Positions 34,301-46,057 of a stretch of DNA of 64,000 nucleotides are shown here, one piece after another; the first letter of the stretch is position 1; each line of letters starts with the position of its first letter. The DNA comes from Sanderia malayensis (taxonomy: Eukaryota > Cnidaria > Scyphozoa > Semaeostomeae > Pelagiidae). Under the pieces are notes generated by a model that was not told the origin of the DNA, did no database searches, and saw nothing but the letters and a program-made list of their open reading frames with translations. The DNA lies in contig RQOL01000618.1 in NCBI GenBank assembly GCA_013076295.1, positions 4,340,001 through 4,404,000 on the forward strand, written 5' to 3'. A program made the translations under genes and the position numbers.

Positions 34301-36181
34301 ATGTAAATTTTCTTGCTTAGGCCTCGGGCCACTTTTAGACGCCATTTTTATCAGGCGTTGCAATACTTTTGGAACCCCAGTGTACACATAGATCAGACTA
34401 ACTGAACATAGTTTCATATGGTACAAGCATATGTTAGGGTGTTTGAAAGCTGTTGAAATGAAATGGCATAAGCATTGAGAAAATGTTATAGAGCCCAGCC
34501 TCAAATAAAATCTTATGAATACCACAAAAGTAACAACCTTAACACTATAATTTATGACTGTTTTATTTAAGGTAGAAGGTTAATCCAAGAAAGATATGTC
34601 AAAGCATGAATCTGGATCTTATTAGTGGTTTAAGCTTTTCAACCTAAAGGGGTTAATGGGTCTTAAAAATATTGATATTTATTATATTTTATTTTGTAGA
34701 CTGCATCTCTCATTTTGCTCCAAATACAATGAATTTTTCCCACATCTGGGAGCATTGAATTGTTGTGCAGATGAGGAGACATTGCCTAGTGTTTTACAGC
34801 AATCAAAATCTGCATAGAGACACCAAGGTTACAGTGCCTGACACAAAAGGCCTTGTTATGTCTCAATTGTTGTCCATAACTTCCAATTTTCCTTGATCAT
34901 ATTTGAAATTTCTACTGAAAATGGTTGATAAAAACATAAACAACTGAAAATCTTTTTCTTGCTAATATGGCACACAGTTTGGGGCAAATTTCAGCTCAGA
35001 AAATGATTTCCATGATTCAAGAAACACTATATAGTTGATAAATGGTCAGTTTCTTTGATGTTGGAAGATTTTATCTCATTTTCAGTATAATTTGTATTCA
35101 AAATCAAGTCATATAAATCATATAGCAGAGTCAGATTATCAAAGTGCTATTTCCGTTAGGAGGGAATTTAGGGTGAGACAATTAATTTAGTATGTGGTGT
35201 ACAAAAATATTTGTATCGTTGATGTTGAAACCCATGCAAAACGTTTGTCACGAAACGAAACCCTGTTGTTGTGATGATATTAAAACCTGATCCAATATCT
35301 ACTCTCTTACAAGTGCACAATGGAAACGGGACTTTCAAAGATGAGGCCACATCAATTGTACCGGTCAATTTTTTCAAAAATGTTTTGCAAGCTGAAGAAT
35401 TTAATATATGATATTTAAAATAAAAAATAAAACAGTGAAACATTTACCTCCACCACGCGTGAAGAAACCCCGGTGCCTCACCAAGTGTGATATTCTTTTC
35501 CCAGCGAATCTGAAAGACGGGTTAGCAATATTTTTAATTCGTCGAATTCATGTGTGATGTGTGAGCATGAGCAATCACAGCACAGTAAATTATGATGGAT
35601 GCGTGTGGATAATAATAAATACTCGTATACCCATTGGGTTATGCAAGGGTGTCGTGAAAGAAGCATGTAATGTACAAATAACTCTTGGAAATCACAAACA
35701 AAAAATCACACTAAGCAGTTGTGAAACAACGTAAACAAAAACAAATATAAACCTCACCTCACTGAGAAAGGTTTGTGCGGCCTTGGGTGCACCAACATGT
35801 CGAAGATACTCATAGACGTACAATGCTAATCTAGTAGAGATGAATTCAGACTATATATCAATGGGAAAATTGAGAGCAGAAGTAACTACATCTCAGTTTA
35901 TCGATGTGATCACAAAGCCGGAACAGTAGTGATCAGAACAGAACCCATTGTGCTCATCGCAGGTGCGGGGCTGCGGTCAGTGAAGTCAACGAGCTATTAA
36001 GACGGTTAGTTCCCAACACAGCAGCAAAAAATAACGAAGATTTCAGTGAAAGCTGAGGGGAAAACAAACTGAAAAGAACCGCTTACTTCTCACCAGCTTC
36101 GGCCTCAGATGGTACACTACTTGTATTGGCTTTACCTTTCGATGTGAACATGCTGTGTTCGACTGTCAACGAATTTGTCAT
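28396..36181 (-). CDS. SSBP: Single-stranded DNA-binding protein (SSBP/SSDP, Chip-LDB cofactor)
   Basis: Fourteen exons join in frame to 348 residues: 36181-36087, 35830-35758, 35509-35448, 32475-32391, 31545-31462, 31354-31247, 30820-30685, 30494-30436, 30341-30246, 30042-29991, 29837-29824 (14 nt), 29466-29424, 29251-29220 and 28503-28396. The N-terminus is the LUFS/LisH domain ([52 protein letters not shown]). A long Pro/Gly/Met-rich region follows with [17 protein letters not shown] and [14 protein letters not shown], as in SSBP2/3/4. The protein binds LDB/Chip and stabilises LIM-homeodomain transcription complexes in the nucleus. The C-terminal 35 residues (DANETVAI to PPAEYFT) are charged and unlike the vertebrate ending. 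The residue after HAWW is Ser, not Cys. Confidence 0.95.
30487..30594 (-). repeat. Four tandem 27-bp copies of the SSBP exon 8 splice acceptor
   Basis: Units at 30487-30513, 30514-30540, 30541-30567 and 30568-30594. Each contains, on the minus strand, TTATGTTTCAG followed by CTCAAT, the last intron bases and first exon bases of SSBP exon 8. The period is a multiple of three and the frame is open through all copies (QSILCYVSA per unit). Confidence 0.9.
33311..34382. mobile_element. 1.07 kb palindromic DNA transposon in SSBP intron 3
   Basis: Tips CACTGGGGTTCCAAAAG on the left and the complement on the right, flanked by TA on each side (33309-33310 and 34383-34384). The two arms of about 430 bp are complementary along most of their length with scattered changes. 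No coding frame is seen. The ends and TA target resemble non-autonomous Tc1/mariner-type elements. Confidence 0.88.
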
Positions 36182-37075
36182 CTCAAGGATCATCGTTTAT
36201 CGTCGATGGATGGTGGAGTACTTGACACCAGTCTCCACAGCCAGCCGACGACAAAGTCTGCATCTCTCAATGAGAGAGAATTAGAACAAAGGCGAACAAC
36301 AATGATTGGTCGTGCATGAAAGAAGGCAGATTAGGACAAACAACGAAACGCATAACAATAGCACACAAATGCTTTTCAAAGTGGCCACCAGCCATAAAGC
36401 GTGGATCCGTGCAAGAACAGAGAAGAAAGGAATGGTCAATGATGTACTATAAATAAAGGAATTCTTTCTATCTTTGTATCGATACGCCAACAAATACAGG
36501 GGGGGTCCTTACCACTTCTGACGTATATCATTGATTCTTGAAGGAATATAAAGATAAACGATTCTTGCAGGCATACAAAGATAAATGAACGATAAAAATC
36601 AATATAAATTGTGATAAAGAGCTAAAAGACAATGCCGAAACAGTGCAAAGAAGTGTGTGGTAAATTATCAGATTTCAGACAATTCAATTACAATTCTATG
36701 ATCGAAAATTTTCACATTCAAAAACGATTTTTCTTGCAAATAAAATTGAAGTTCGCCAGTTTTCTTAGAAAGAAAACGGCAAAAGGTAGCCATATTTGAT
36801 TCAAAGGTTACTGAAACTGAAATGTAACCAGACAAGCAGATTGACACCCAAGTTGATATTGCAGGTTAAACTAAAGTCAGCTTTGGCTGGTGTGCAAAAA
36901 CCTTTTGACAAACACAAGCATTCTATTCATATTCCACCACATTCAGCTGCCAGCACTGTGTGGATACTGCATGAGAGTCTATTCTCAAACAATTCCAGTT
37001 TCAGGCCTCAAATTAAAGAACTGCATTACATTACATACTCACTACACAACGTTATCTGTGATGGCTGATTCACTT

Positions 37076-40000
37076 TTATATACCCGGCTCTTCTCGAAGT
37101 ATAACTGCGATTCGTCTGTCACGTGGTATTGTTTCGTTATTCCAACGGGAATTCTGTTCGGCCATAATTTCATGAGTCAATTCATATCTTACTCTCCCTC
37201 TGAAAATAACACAGAACGAATTTTACCAAATAATATAATAGAAAATTAGGTATATTATTAGTAGAATTACTTATTTTCGAGTTTCATCTTGCTATTGAAT
37301 GCCTCTACATTTACATGGAATTTTGGAATATAGGTGGGAGGAAAAGTATAATGAACGGCGTAGAATGAGAATATACTGAATAGTTTGGTAAACTAAAACT
37401 ACCTCAAAACATAAAGAGTTCTTGGTTTCAGTAGAACATCAACATGCACGTCATGATCATCTTTAACTTTCAACCTCATTACGGATGTCGAAAGGAGGCT
37501 CAATCCAGCTATTCGAGAACCACAAAACTGCAATGCAATCAAACATATATCAAACAAACACAGCGAAACTTAAAGCTAAAGCAATCCAATTATCCTTCAC
37601 ATCAAAGTTCTTCTCTTTGCAGGATGGGGGCAAATTTACTTTAGGAATTCCTCAGGGGATAGCGAAAAGTTTGAAATTGAGTATAAAGTGGAAAATTTAA
37701 ACAGATATGAACAAGTAATTTTAAATCACTAGTAGATAAGCTTTTTTAGATTAAGAGAGGGAGGTTTGTCTCTCCTTGTCAGCCCTTGCAGCGGGACCAG
37801 ACCACTGCTTTTAGAGTAATGTTTGCAAAAAGTATATAAGAATTTAAAATATTTAGGTACCAATAAATGAAGTTAGATTAGAAAGAAATTAAAATTACAA
37901 ACAAATACAACTGCTACTGACCTTGCTGTCAACGTGAGGGTTGATATATCTACAGAAATATAAAAAAATTGGTGAATAAAGACACGTAATAAAGAATTTT
38001 CGGAGTAAATATTAAATATTCAAGTAATCGCCTCGAATGAGACCATTTCTCTTTCCTCTAAGAAATGGGTACATATGGTCATGTCAACCTGATCTATTTC
38101 CAAAATAAAAGTTCTCCGTTACGAATAAAATCTTCTTTTGTGCCAATACAAGGACTTTCGAGGATGTTCTCGCACCATGCAACGCACTTTGCGCAACCAC
38201 AATGGCGAAAAATATAAAGTAATAAATGAAAAGCTGAGCAACGCAGCCCTCGATAAATAATTTTCTCTTCCTCTACTCTGGTGTGGTGCATAATAAACGG
38301 GAAGGGCTTCAAATAAACGGGGTGGTGGAAAAAGTATCAATAAATTAATAAATGGATAATAATTGAAAACTACGAATTGTAAGAGCAGTGCGAGGTGTAA
38401 AATGCGAAAAAATAATAAACAGCTTGGGGTGGAAAAATTTTCAATAATCAATAAGCAGAGGTTTCGGTTATTTATTATGCGCACTGGAGGGAGAAGTTTG
38501 AGGCAAAACATTGTGTTACTAGTTAGTATTAGGTACATTGTGAAAGATCAGTTGAGCTTTGGGCTGTACTAATTTTTTATATATTGTACATAGAGATATA
38601 GAAATGACTTCAAAGTGATCAGAAGCATCAAATTGGTAGGAATAGACTCCTTGTGAGTAATGATTCCATAATTTCACAAACATAATTTTGTGGCCCTGCT
38701 TGATGGCTGATGTGTAGTGCAATTAATACATGATGTTGGTGTTCATAAACAACCAATTTTGAAATAATTATGCCAGGCAACTGGAAATGTCCTGAAACTT
38801 ATCAGAAGCATCAAATCAATAATAATAGACATATGACTGATTTTAGAGGTCATATTATATTGAGCTATCTCAAGAGTTCCTAGTACCATAATATTTGGAA
38901 TATTCACACCAGATGATATAAAATGGTCTTAAAACGATTGGAAGTAAGTATGTTGGTCAACTGCAGTCAAGGGGTATTCAAAGGCTTCCTTTTTGTAGCA
39001 GTAAACTACCAATGGGTTGAAGTGGGTGTGACCCCTATCCCTTGATTGCTCCATTTACTCCACTCCACTTATCCTAGCCCCATCTCTTTCATTTCTGACT
39101 ACTTGGCAGAGAGGCATCAACTGCAGGGAAGAACATTATCAATGCATTGCAGTCACTATGTGGTTGCATATGATCAGAAGCATGGTATTTATAGGAAAAG
39201 ACCCTTTGGGAGTGATATTTCCAACAAATTTCTAGAATTTGATTTAAATGCATGTTGTATTGGTCAATGTATATGTATTCTGGAAATATGTGAGATTTAC
39301 AATTAAGTAAGGATATTAATATTTAGATTTTTTCAACTCTGTACAACCAAACTTATTTAGCTATGTCCTAATTTCTGTGGTAAAACTTTCTCAAGACTTT
39401 GTTAGCTTTTCAACATCATAGTTTCAAAGCCAAAAATTTTGCTTTTGCGCAACAACCTCTCTTTGAAATTTTCAGTATTTAAGTTTCTCAACTTTTTAGC
39501 CTTCAAAGGATCCAGTACTGAACTTTTTTATTAAATTATTTTGTTTACTTCAAATAGTACCCACCCCTCCTTTGCCAAATCCAGAACATGAACAGCGGGA
39601 AGCATAACAGAACTCTCATCAAAAGCAAACTTTCTCATCTTTTCCAAAATCTCAGAGCTTTCATCACTCCATTTTGACTTTTCAAGTTCTCTGTAGCCAT
39701 AAATAACCTAAGTAAATATAAATATAGGAAAGATAAATATGAAATCCTTACCAAGAAACTGTATGGTTCATAATTAAGTCACTTGGTATCGCAAGTAGCA
39801 AACTTTGAAATACGTGTTATTGTGACTTTTGACAATCTAAATGCAATCAATATTGCAGTAATATATATATATGTGAACAATATTACCCCATCCCAATGAT
39901 CGTATTGATATTTGAGCCTTTTTAAACTTTTTTGAACTTCCTTAGTAACTGTTGTCTCTTCATCTTCAGTAATGAAATCCTCCATAATTAATGCATCATC

Positions 40001-40207
40001 ACCCACTAAATTTTTAAAACTTTCAAATTTATCATCTGCGCATGAATCTGTCTTAGAAAAGAAGAAACAATTCTTCTGTCCTTCTGAATAAGACATGTTC
40101 CTCAAAAAACATTTCAAATGAATACTTTTCATTCTGCCTATCTTAGCTGCAGAGTTAACTAAGGTGCTGTAATGGGTCATATGTCTTGTTATCCAGTTAA
40201 TAGTCAT
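37076..40207 (-). CDS. ALKBH7: ALKBH7-like 2-oxoglutarate dioxygenase
   Basis: Five exons, 40207-39887, 39707-39565, 37949-37922 (28 nt), 37527-37403 and 37199-37076, join in frame to 246 residues (human 221). Conserved blocks: RLKYQYDHWDG, YGYRELEKSKW, VHVLDLAKEG, YINPHVDSK (the HxD of the iron site), FCGSRIAGLSLLS, VMRL, LLKPRTLYVL, VRYELTHEI (distal His) and PRDRRIAVILR (2-oxoglutarate Arg). ALKBH7 is a mitochondrial Fe(II)/2-oxoglutarate oxygenase linked to programmed necrosis and mitochondrial RNA/protein modification. The N-terminal 60 residues are basic and hydroxylated, plausible as a mitochondrial presequence. All metal ligands are present, so it should be active. Confidence 0.93.
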
Positions 40208-40608
40208 GTCGATTGTTATTTACTTTGCATCGAATAGTTATAGAGATGAAATGACTCTTCAAAACGCTTGCCAAGGCCAATAATGCCACGCCACGCCCCC
40301 TTAGGCCGAGAAACAACACTATACTTCTTTGTCTTTCTTTTATAAAACATGCATAGCTATTTCTTATTTGTGCTTAATATGAAAAAATTCTTATAATCTG
40401 TGTAAAATTGTTGGGAATAAACTTCCTTATCAATAATTTGCCATATTTGATACCAAATTTATGTGTCCACGTGCAGGAGCGTAGCAAAAAAGGTCGTCGA
40501 AGTCCAAAACAAAATTTCAAATCCAATTCAATTTAATATCATATCATATGCGATGCGATGCGTGTTTGGGCAAAATCTTTGGAGAAGAATTTTATCCGTG
40601 GTGGTAAT

Positions 40609-41004
40609 CAGTGGTGATTTCTAGGGGGGGCGCAGGGGGCGGAGCCCCCCTTGTTAAAATATATCCTGATTTTGGGGGGGCGCAGCCCCCCCCCCAAACA
40701 ATCTCTGTATTTGTGCTCTGCGAAATTTCTCGTTATCCAGAAGTTAAAGTTTAAAGGCCTCATTTGTAAAGATTCTGATGTCCGTTGCATGCCAGATGTT
40801 ATATCTCGTATGGTCGATGTCTTATTTAGCTGTTTCTATTCCGTTAAAGGTTTATAAACCATTGTTTGGTCGGATTTCGTTTGTGTGAGCACGTTTTTCA
40901 TATTTGCGCCAATGAAAACATGGGTGTGGTCACAAAAGCCACACCCACTCTGGAGGTTTTGCTTTTGGAGCCCCCCTTGTTAATTTTTTTAGAAATCACC
41001 ACTG
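40609..41004. mobile_element. hAT-like short element with perfect 8-bp target duplication
   Basis: Both ends carry CAGTGGTGATTTCTA (inverted), followed by G runs typical of hAT-type miniature elements. GTGGTAAT is duplicated exactly at 40601-40608 and 41005-41012. No transposase. Confidence 0.85.
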
Positions 41005-41171
41005 GTGGTAATAATGGACAGATGGTTCCAAAAATAATAGCATTTTTGTATGGCAGACATGAGCGAGTGAGAAAAGGCTTTGCCATTGTCATTTGTTGTT
41101 AAATTCAAAGTATTTAAGCATCTGCACTGCAACTGGTGTCCTTTTTCGCATCAAAACGACTAATAATCATC

Positions 41172-41472
41172 TACTCTTAGGTGCCTAATTGCCGTCCCCC
41201 CCGCTAATTAATTTTTGAAAATTTTTCCAACCTCCCCCCCGCTCTTATTAGGACCCCCCCGCTTATTAAATTTTTCAACTTCGCGTAAGTGACGCGTATT
41301 GAAAATTCATATCAGAGTATTCAAAATCACAAAATAAATAGATACCAGTCTTGCATAGACAAAATAAGATAAAAATTGAGTCTGGGGAAGGATAACAACT
41401 TTGAAATAAATTCAACAAAAATCCAACCCCCCCGCTAATTTGGACCCCCCGGCAATTAGGCACCCAAGAGTA
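41172..41472. mobile_element. 0.3 kb MITE with C-rich ends
   Basis: Ends TACTCTTAGGTGCCTAATTG on the left and the complement of TACTCTTGGGTGCCTAATTG on the right, then CCCCCCCGCTAAT blocks on both sides. The outermost TA may be the target duplication. Non-coding. Confidence 0.8.
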
Positions 41473-42717
41473 CATTCTCGTCAGTTTTTTTCATCATTTT
41501 CATCATACAGTGTTGTTCATTTATTCGTTTTGGTGGGCAGAGGCGTGAGAGCGTACTAAAAAGTAGAGGGGGCGCAACAATAAAAAGGGTATGTGACACA
41601 TGAAATGCTTAATCTCAAGAAAGGCAATTTTTATCCACAAAATGGACGTATTGCATGATTTGCAAAAAGTAGGGGTGCGTGCCCTCAAACCCCCGGGCAC
41701 ACAGACCATTGCTGATGGGTAATGCTTGAAAGCATGTCTGCTTTGTAAGACTGTCGCCTGAAGACTTGATGTACTCTTTTGCAAGAAATTGCTCTTTTCT
41801 ATTTACAGCCATTGTTTAAAAAGCGCAGACTGTTTTCTTCAACAACTGAAGTGGCACTTTCAAGCAATCAAGAATACACAAATACAACGTTATTTGATTT
41901 ATAATCTATATTTATTGAGCTATAGGGAGGAATGGAGTAAAAAGCTGCGATGCGCTCCAATACAAAAACTTGAATTGTGTCAATCATGGCTATGATGTCA
42001 CGGCTGTCAAAAATGGCGAAACATTTCTGAAAACTGTTTTATCGTCAGCTCGACTAGGTTTATAAATAAAATATGAAAAAGTCACATCACTCTTTTTATG
42101 CATTTGGTGTTTCAAAGCAAATGGACCTAAATGGAAACTTTACGATATAAAGTAAAGGGCTAGAATTTTGACAGCTGTGGCAGATTCACAGTGATTCTTA
42201 CATTATATTTGAAAAGAGAACTGGTGTTCACAGTGAAAAGCGTATTAAACCTTCTTTTCTTCTACGTAGAGGACTTTTCTCGAATGCTAACATTTTTACC
42301 CCTGTTTTTACTCTTTAAACCCCAGCAGATCCTCACTTACCTTGGTCTGTAATTAAATAGTTTTGGCTCTCGCTAAATCAATTCATCAAACATTCCTTAA
42401 ACTGGCAAGCTAATAACATCAGTTTTTAGTTGTAAATTGCAGATTTCAGGACCCTGATTTTTGCAATGGATACGCCACCTTGAAATACCAAGTCCCCTTT
42501 CCATGGGTCCGTAGCAAAAAACCTAATCAAGTTTGCTTGTAATAAAGGAGTGAGAGCTTCACAAAATTCAAATTTTCTGGTCTCATCATCGTTATCACCC
42601 TTCTAAAATTCATAGATTTATAATTTATACACAACAATAAACAGCTTGATTAGTATAACGAGCAGTTACTAACTTATTCTACATTTGAAAATCCTGATTT
42701 TCGAACCAAGGTAGTCA
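41473..42717. other. Intergenic upstream of ALKBH7 and 3' of the Tctex1 gene
   Basis: No convincing exon. Several open frames near 41520-41810 on the minus strand have no recognisable composition or domain and are not called. Confidence 0.4.
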
Positions 42718-43218
42718 TTATTCAAAGTAAAGAGCAAAAACCGTAGCAACAACAAAAACATTTTTATATGATAATTCCGACTGGAACCAGTTATCCCTTC
42801 TTGCATCCCAGAGATAGCGACTCGCCATCTTTATTCCTTGATTTTCATTCTGCCCTATTGTTACAGAGCAAACATATTTGAATCTTGGGAAGTCAAGACT
42901 CTTCATTTCAGCATTGATAATTTGACTAACATTCTTACACTGTATTCCTGCTGTCAATGGATCGTAGTATTGATCTGAGAAGTGGTCAGCCAAGATTGCA
43001 TCCACTCTTTCTTTAGCTTTTTTGACATTGAATCTTTTGTCCGGCTCCATCTTATAAGTGTTTTCGTAATGTTTCTTCTGGGCTTGAGGTAGAAAACTGA
43101 AATTCTGGTCGTTGATGTTACAAGAAACTGTGCTCTGGCCAACATCGTCTGCACGATGCTCGATGCTGAAAATACTGCTTTTTCTTGCTCGTGAAGGAAT
43201 TGCAGATATGTTATTCAT
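42718..43218 (-). CDS. Tctex1-domain dynein light chain (DYNLT5-like)
   Basis: A single frame of 166 residues. After a 45-residue Ser/Arg-rich start come NTYKMEPDKRFN, AKERVDAILADHFSDQYYDP, VSQIINAEMKSLDFPRFKY, CSVTIGQNENQGIKMASR, LWDARRDNWFQ and SYKNVFVVATVFALYFE. These are the standard secondary-structure blocks of the Tctex1 fold. Dynein light chains of this class dimerise on intermediate chains; the DYNLT5/Tctex1D1-3 group is usually axonemal or ciliary. The extended N-terminus places it nearer that group than DYNLT1/3, but which paralogue it is cannot be fixed by eye. Confidence 0.9.
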   Translation of the reverse strand: MNNISAIPSRARKSSIFSIEHRADDVGQSTVSCNINDQNFSFLPQAQKKHYENTYKMEPDKRFNVKKAKERVDAILADHFSDQYYDPLTAGIQCKNVSQIINAEMKSLDFPRFKYVCSVTIGQNENQGIKMASRYLWDARRDNWFQSELSYKNVFVVATVFALYFE

Positions 43219-44004
43219 AATGTATTTGCAAGAATAAAATCAACATTTAAGTGAAACAAATTTAAATAATTAAAATTTAAACAATTGCAGGAGAACGTTG
43301 GTATGAATGCTGACGTGATACCATTTTCACATTTCGCGCAAAAACTAGACTCATATCTAGTCACCAGGCTCCTACATGTCGTACACTCTAATAAACTCAT
43401 TATTTCTGAATAATTTTTACTTTAAAAGTTCTCGATGACAGTCTGCAAACAATTATTGAAGAAAATTTGATATACACGGTGATTAATCCAAGTAAACCAT
43501 TGAACTCGATGTCTCAGTTTAATCCAAACAAAGACAACATCAAATGACCCATAAGATTCCAATCAAATTCTCCCCAAAGATTATGCAAACAATTTCGCAA
43601 TGACATATAACTGGAAGCAATGCCGCATTTATTTACCCCCGCGTGGGCCTACTGAGCATGACCCAAGGGTTCCGGAAAATGTCTAAAATTAGTCGCAAAG
43701 CTTTACTTTACATTCATATTTAATAAAGATAAAAAAATTCTTATTTGATTATTCATTGCTTTAAGATAGGTATAGATGCGTTATAGCAAAGTGTTAAAGA
43801 GTCATTTTTAAGGGATCCCAAGAACATCAAATTTTGAAGATTTTCATAGGATATGACGCAACACAAGTTGAGTAGGACCCTAACTTGCCTGTACTGGGGG
43901 CTGCTACAATATAATAGACAAAAATAACACTGTGTTTTATTTGACAGTACATCTTAATATCCAATATTTAATTTTAATATCAGCTATAAGTCTTCTCCGG
44001 TGCA

Positions 44005-44793
44005 TCATCTTCGAAGGTAACGACAATTTTTCAACATCCCAAACATGTCTCCCAAGTCATCTGTAGCGCATTCATGCTCCTCATTTCTGGAACCTTCGCT
44101 ATGTCTACGAGAGTTTTCAAGACTGCTCTGGCATTTCTTCTCATCCCTTTGTGATTGATTTTTATGGCATTTTTCAAGTCTCGTAATCGTTGTGTGTTCG
44201 CCAACAACTGCCGCCAGTGGCCTATCCTTGTGCCTATTGCTTGAATCAACAGCAATATTCCGATTGTACAAATCGAGAGAGCAACTTGAGCTCCTTGAAA
44301 GTCTGGCAAGTGATGTTGGGTGATCTCCATGCTGAATAATTTCCTTTCGTTCCTCGTCTTTCTTCTCACTTCTGAAGCCCTTCCGTCTGAGCAATGGACT
44401 ATAAACAGGCGATGTCGGCTCTGATAAAGATTGCAACAGTGTATTTGTAGCAGACAGTCGTCTATTGAGGATTGGAGGCAGCGAAAACTGATCAAATCGA
44501 TTTCCTTTGATTTCCACATCTGCATTGCTGCTGCGAGAGAATCTTCGTTGTAATAAATAAGCATTGCCGTTTCTGTTGTCATCTGTCTTGTCGCTCGGTT
44601 CGCTATTTCTTTCCTCTTGAACTTTATGCAACGCCAGACGGAGCTTCTCGGCCTTGAGTTCCATCAAGATTTCATCTCTGCTTTTTCTGTAATGTTTCAC
44701 TTTCCGATTCAGCTCATCTGACTTGTTCTTATTCAAAACCATGGCTCCTTTCATCGAAACACTCATTTTCGTCTGTTCCATAGCATCACTCAT
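44005..44793 (-). CDS. Unrecognised Ser/Arg-rich protein, 262 residues
   Basis: A single long frame from the ATG at 44793 to a stop at 44005. Residues about 22-60 are Lys/Arg/Glu-rich and likely helical (VKHYRKSRDEILMELK, LALHKVQEE). The middle contains repeated Arg-Leu/Phe-Ser-Arg-Ser-Ser type motifs that look like basophilic kinase sites (RRFSRSS, RLSRSSS). A proline segment SEPTSPVYSPLLRRK could be a phospho-site or SH3 ligand. The C-terminus DDLGDMFGMLKNC is acidic-hydrophobic. No signal peptide or membrane segment. Length and composition argue for a real gene, but I do not know the family; homology would have to be searched. Confidence 0.6.
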   Translation of the reverse strand: MSDAMEQTKMSVSMKGAMVLNKNKSDELNRKVKHYRKSRDEILMELKAEKLRLALHKVQEERNSEPSDKTDDNRNGNAYLLQRRFSRSSNADVEIKGNRFDQFSLPPILNRRLSATNTLLQSLSEPTSPVYSPLLRRKGFRSEKKDEERKEIIQHGDHPTSLARLSRSSSCSLDLYNRNIAVDSSNRHKDRPLAAVVGEHTTITRLEKCHKNQSQRDEKKCQSSLENSRRHSEGSRNEEHECATDDLGDMFGMLKNCRYLRR

Positions 44794-45660
44794 GGTTTGG
44801 CAGTAGATTATAACTTGCTATACTACAGTTAGTTGCAATATTTTGCAGTCCGTTGTCACAAATGTATTTTGAATTTGCACGATTTCAGTTCAAGTCGTCA
44901 ATTTGGAAATGCTAAAACTTTCTGCTGTTTGTTTCGATTTACAGCAGTTAAGAATTAATATAAGAACTAAAGACCCTAATTGATGTCAATCCTCCTGAAA
45001 TATTTAGTCATTTCATCATTGATCAAAACTTTCGGCGTAATTTAACATGAAGAAATGATTTAGTATACAATTTCATGCTGATCCCATAAGATTTAGCTGG
45101 GATGTGGTGTGTAGACAAATGCAAAGCTCAAAATAAATGAAATTAATTATGCTGAACGACGGAGTATAAAAATGAGATTGAAAATAGTCACTGCTTTAAT
45201 GTATGTATAAACGCAGTTGTCCCCGTGGCTTAAGAATAAAACTAAAGGATAAACAATGAATTATGTTTGGATGTAGTTGTATTCTTGTTTCTGAATTCAG
45301 GTCAGAAACATGAACAATAATGAGATTTGCACGTGCAGTCGAGTTTAAAATCAAAAGAGCCATGCAATGCATGCATTTTATTTCGCAATGTTTGAAGAAA
45401 AAAATGATGCTTTCAAACGTGAATTTATTTTCATATTTCATCTTTATTTTTCATAAAAGATATTACTTGCACCAAAAAAAGAAAGATTCCGCGTTCTACA
45501 CGTCTTTATGAGAAACTGGAAATGAGATGGTCAAAACTTAAAGTGCCACTATACTTATTGTTTTTTATTTGCTAAAACTATAGATTCAAATTCGCTGACT
45601 CTGAATCTGCTTTTACTTTTTTAATCTTATGAGTAATTTTTGAGTTATAGGGCGTTTTTC

Positions 45661-46057
45661 TTCACACTTTTGTGACAGACTTCGAGGACTGGGTCTAGCC
45701 TACTATGACATCATGGTAGGGACCCCGTTTTTTTCCCGTACTGAAGCAACGATTTTCTTCCAGAAAACGACTAATTTTATTACGTTTTTACGTTTTTATT
45801 TTACTCTACATGGAAAGCCACTACATGGAAAGTTTGCATTTCAATTTGACAGCAACTGACCAATCAAAATTGTTTTAAAATCCCATTCTGGGTAACCGAC
45901 GCCCAATTTCTAACTATCTGAGTAAAGCAAACGAAAAAAATATTCGTTTTCTGGGAGAAAATCAGTGTCTAGCTTGTTGTTTCAGTACGGGGAGAAAAGG
46001 GGTCCCTACTATGATGTCATAGTAAGTAGATCCCAGTCCTCAAAATGTGTGAAGCAA
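45661..46057. repeat. Inverted repeat pair with TATGACATCAT core
   Basis: Left 45661-45760 and right about 45955-46057 are complementary. Shared blocks include TTCACAC, GAGGACTGGG, ACTATGACATCAT and GTAGGGACCCC. The outer ends are not clear. Probably a miniature element. Confidence 0.7.

Noticed and set aside
36796..37249. Plus-strand frames of 90-119 codons
   Set aside because: They run antisense to the last ALKBH7 exon and adjoining sequence; no domain.
40651..41092. Overlapping frames on both strands
   Set aside because: They lie in the hAT-like miniature element and its G/C runs; no transposase motif.
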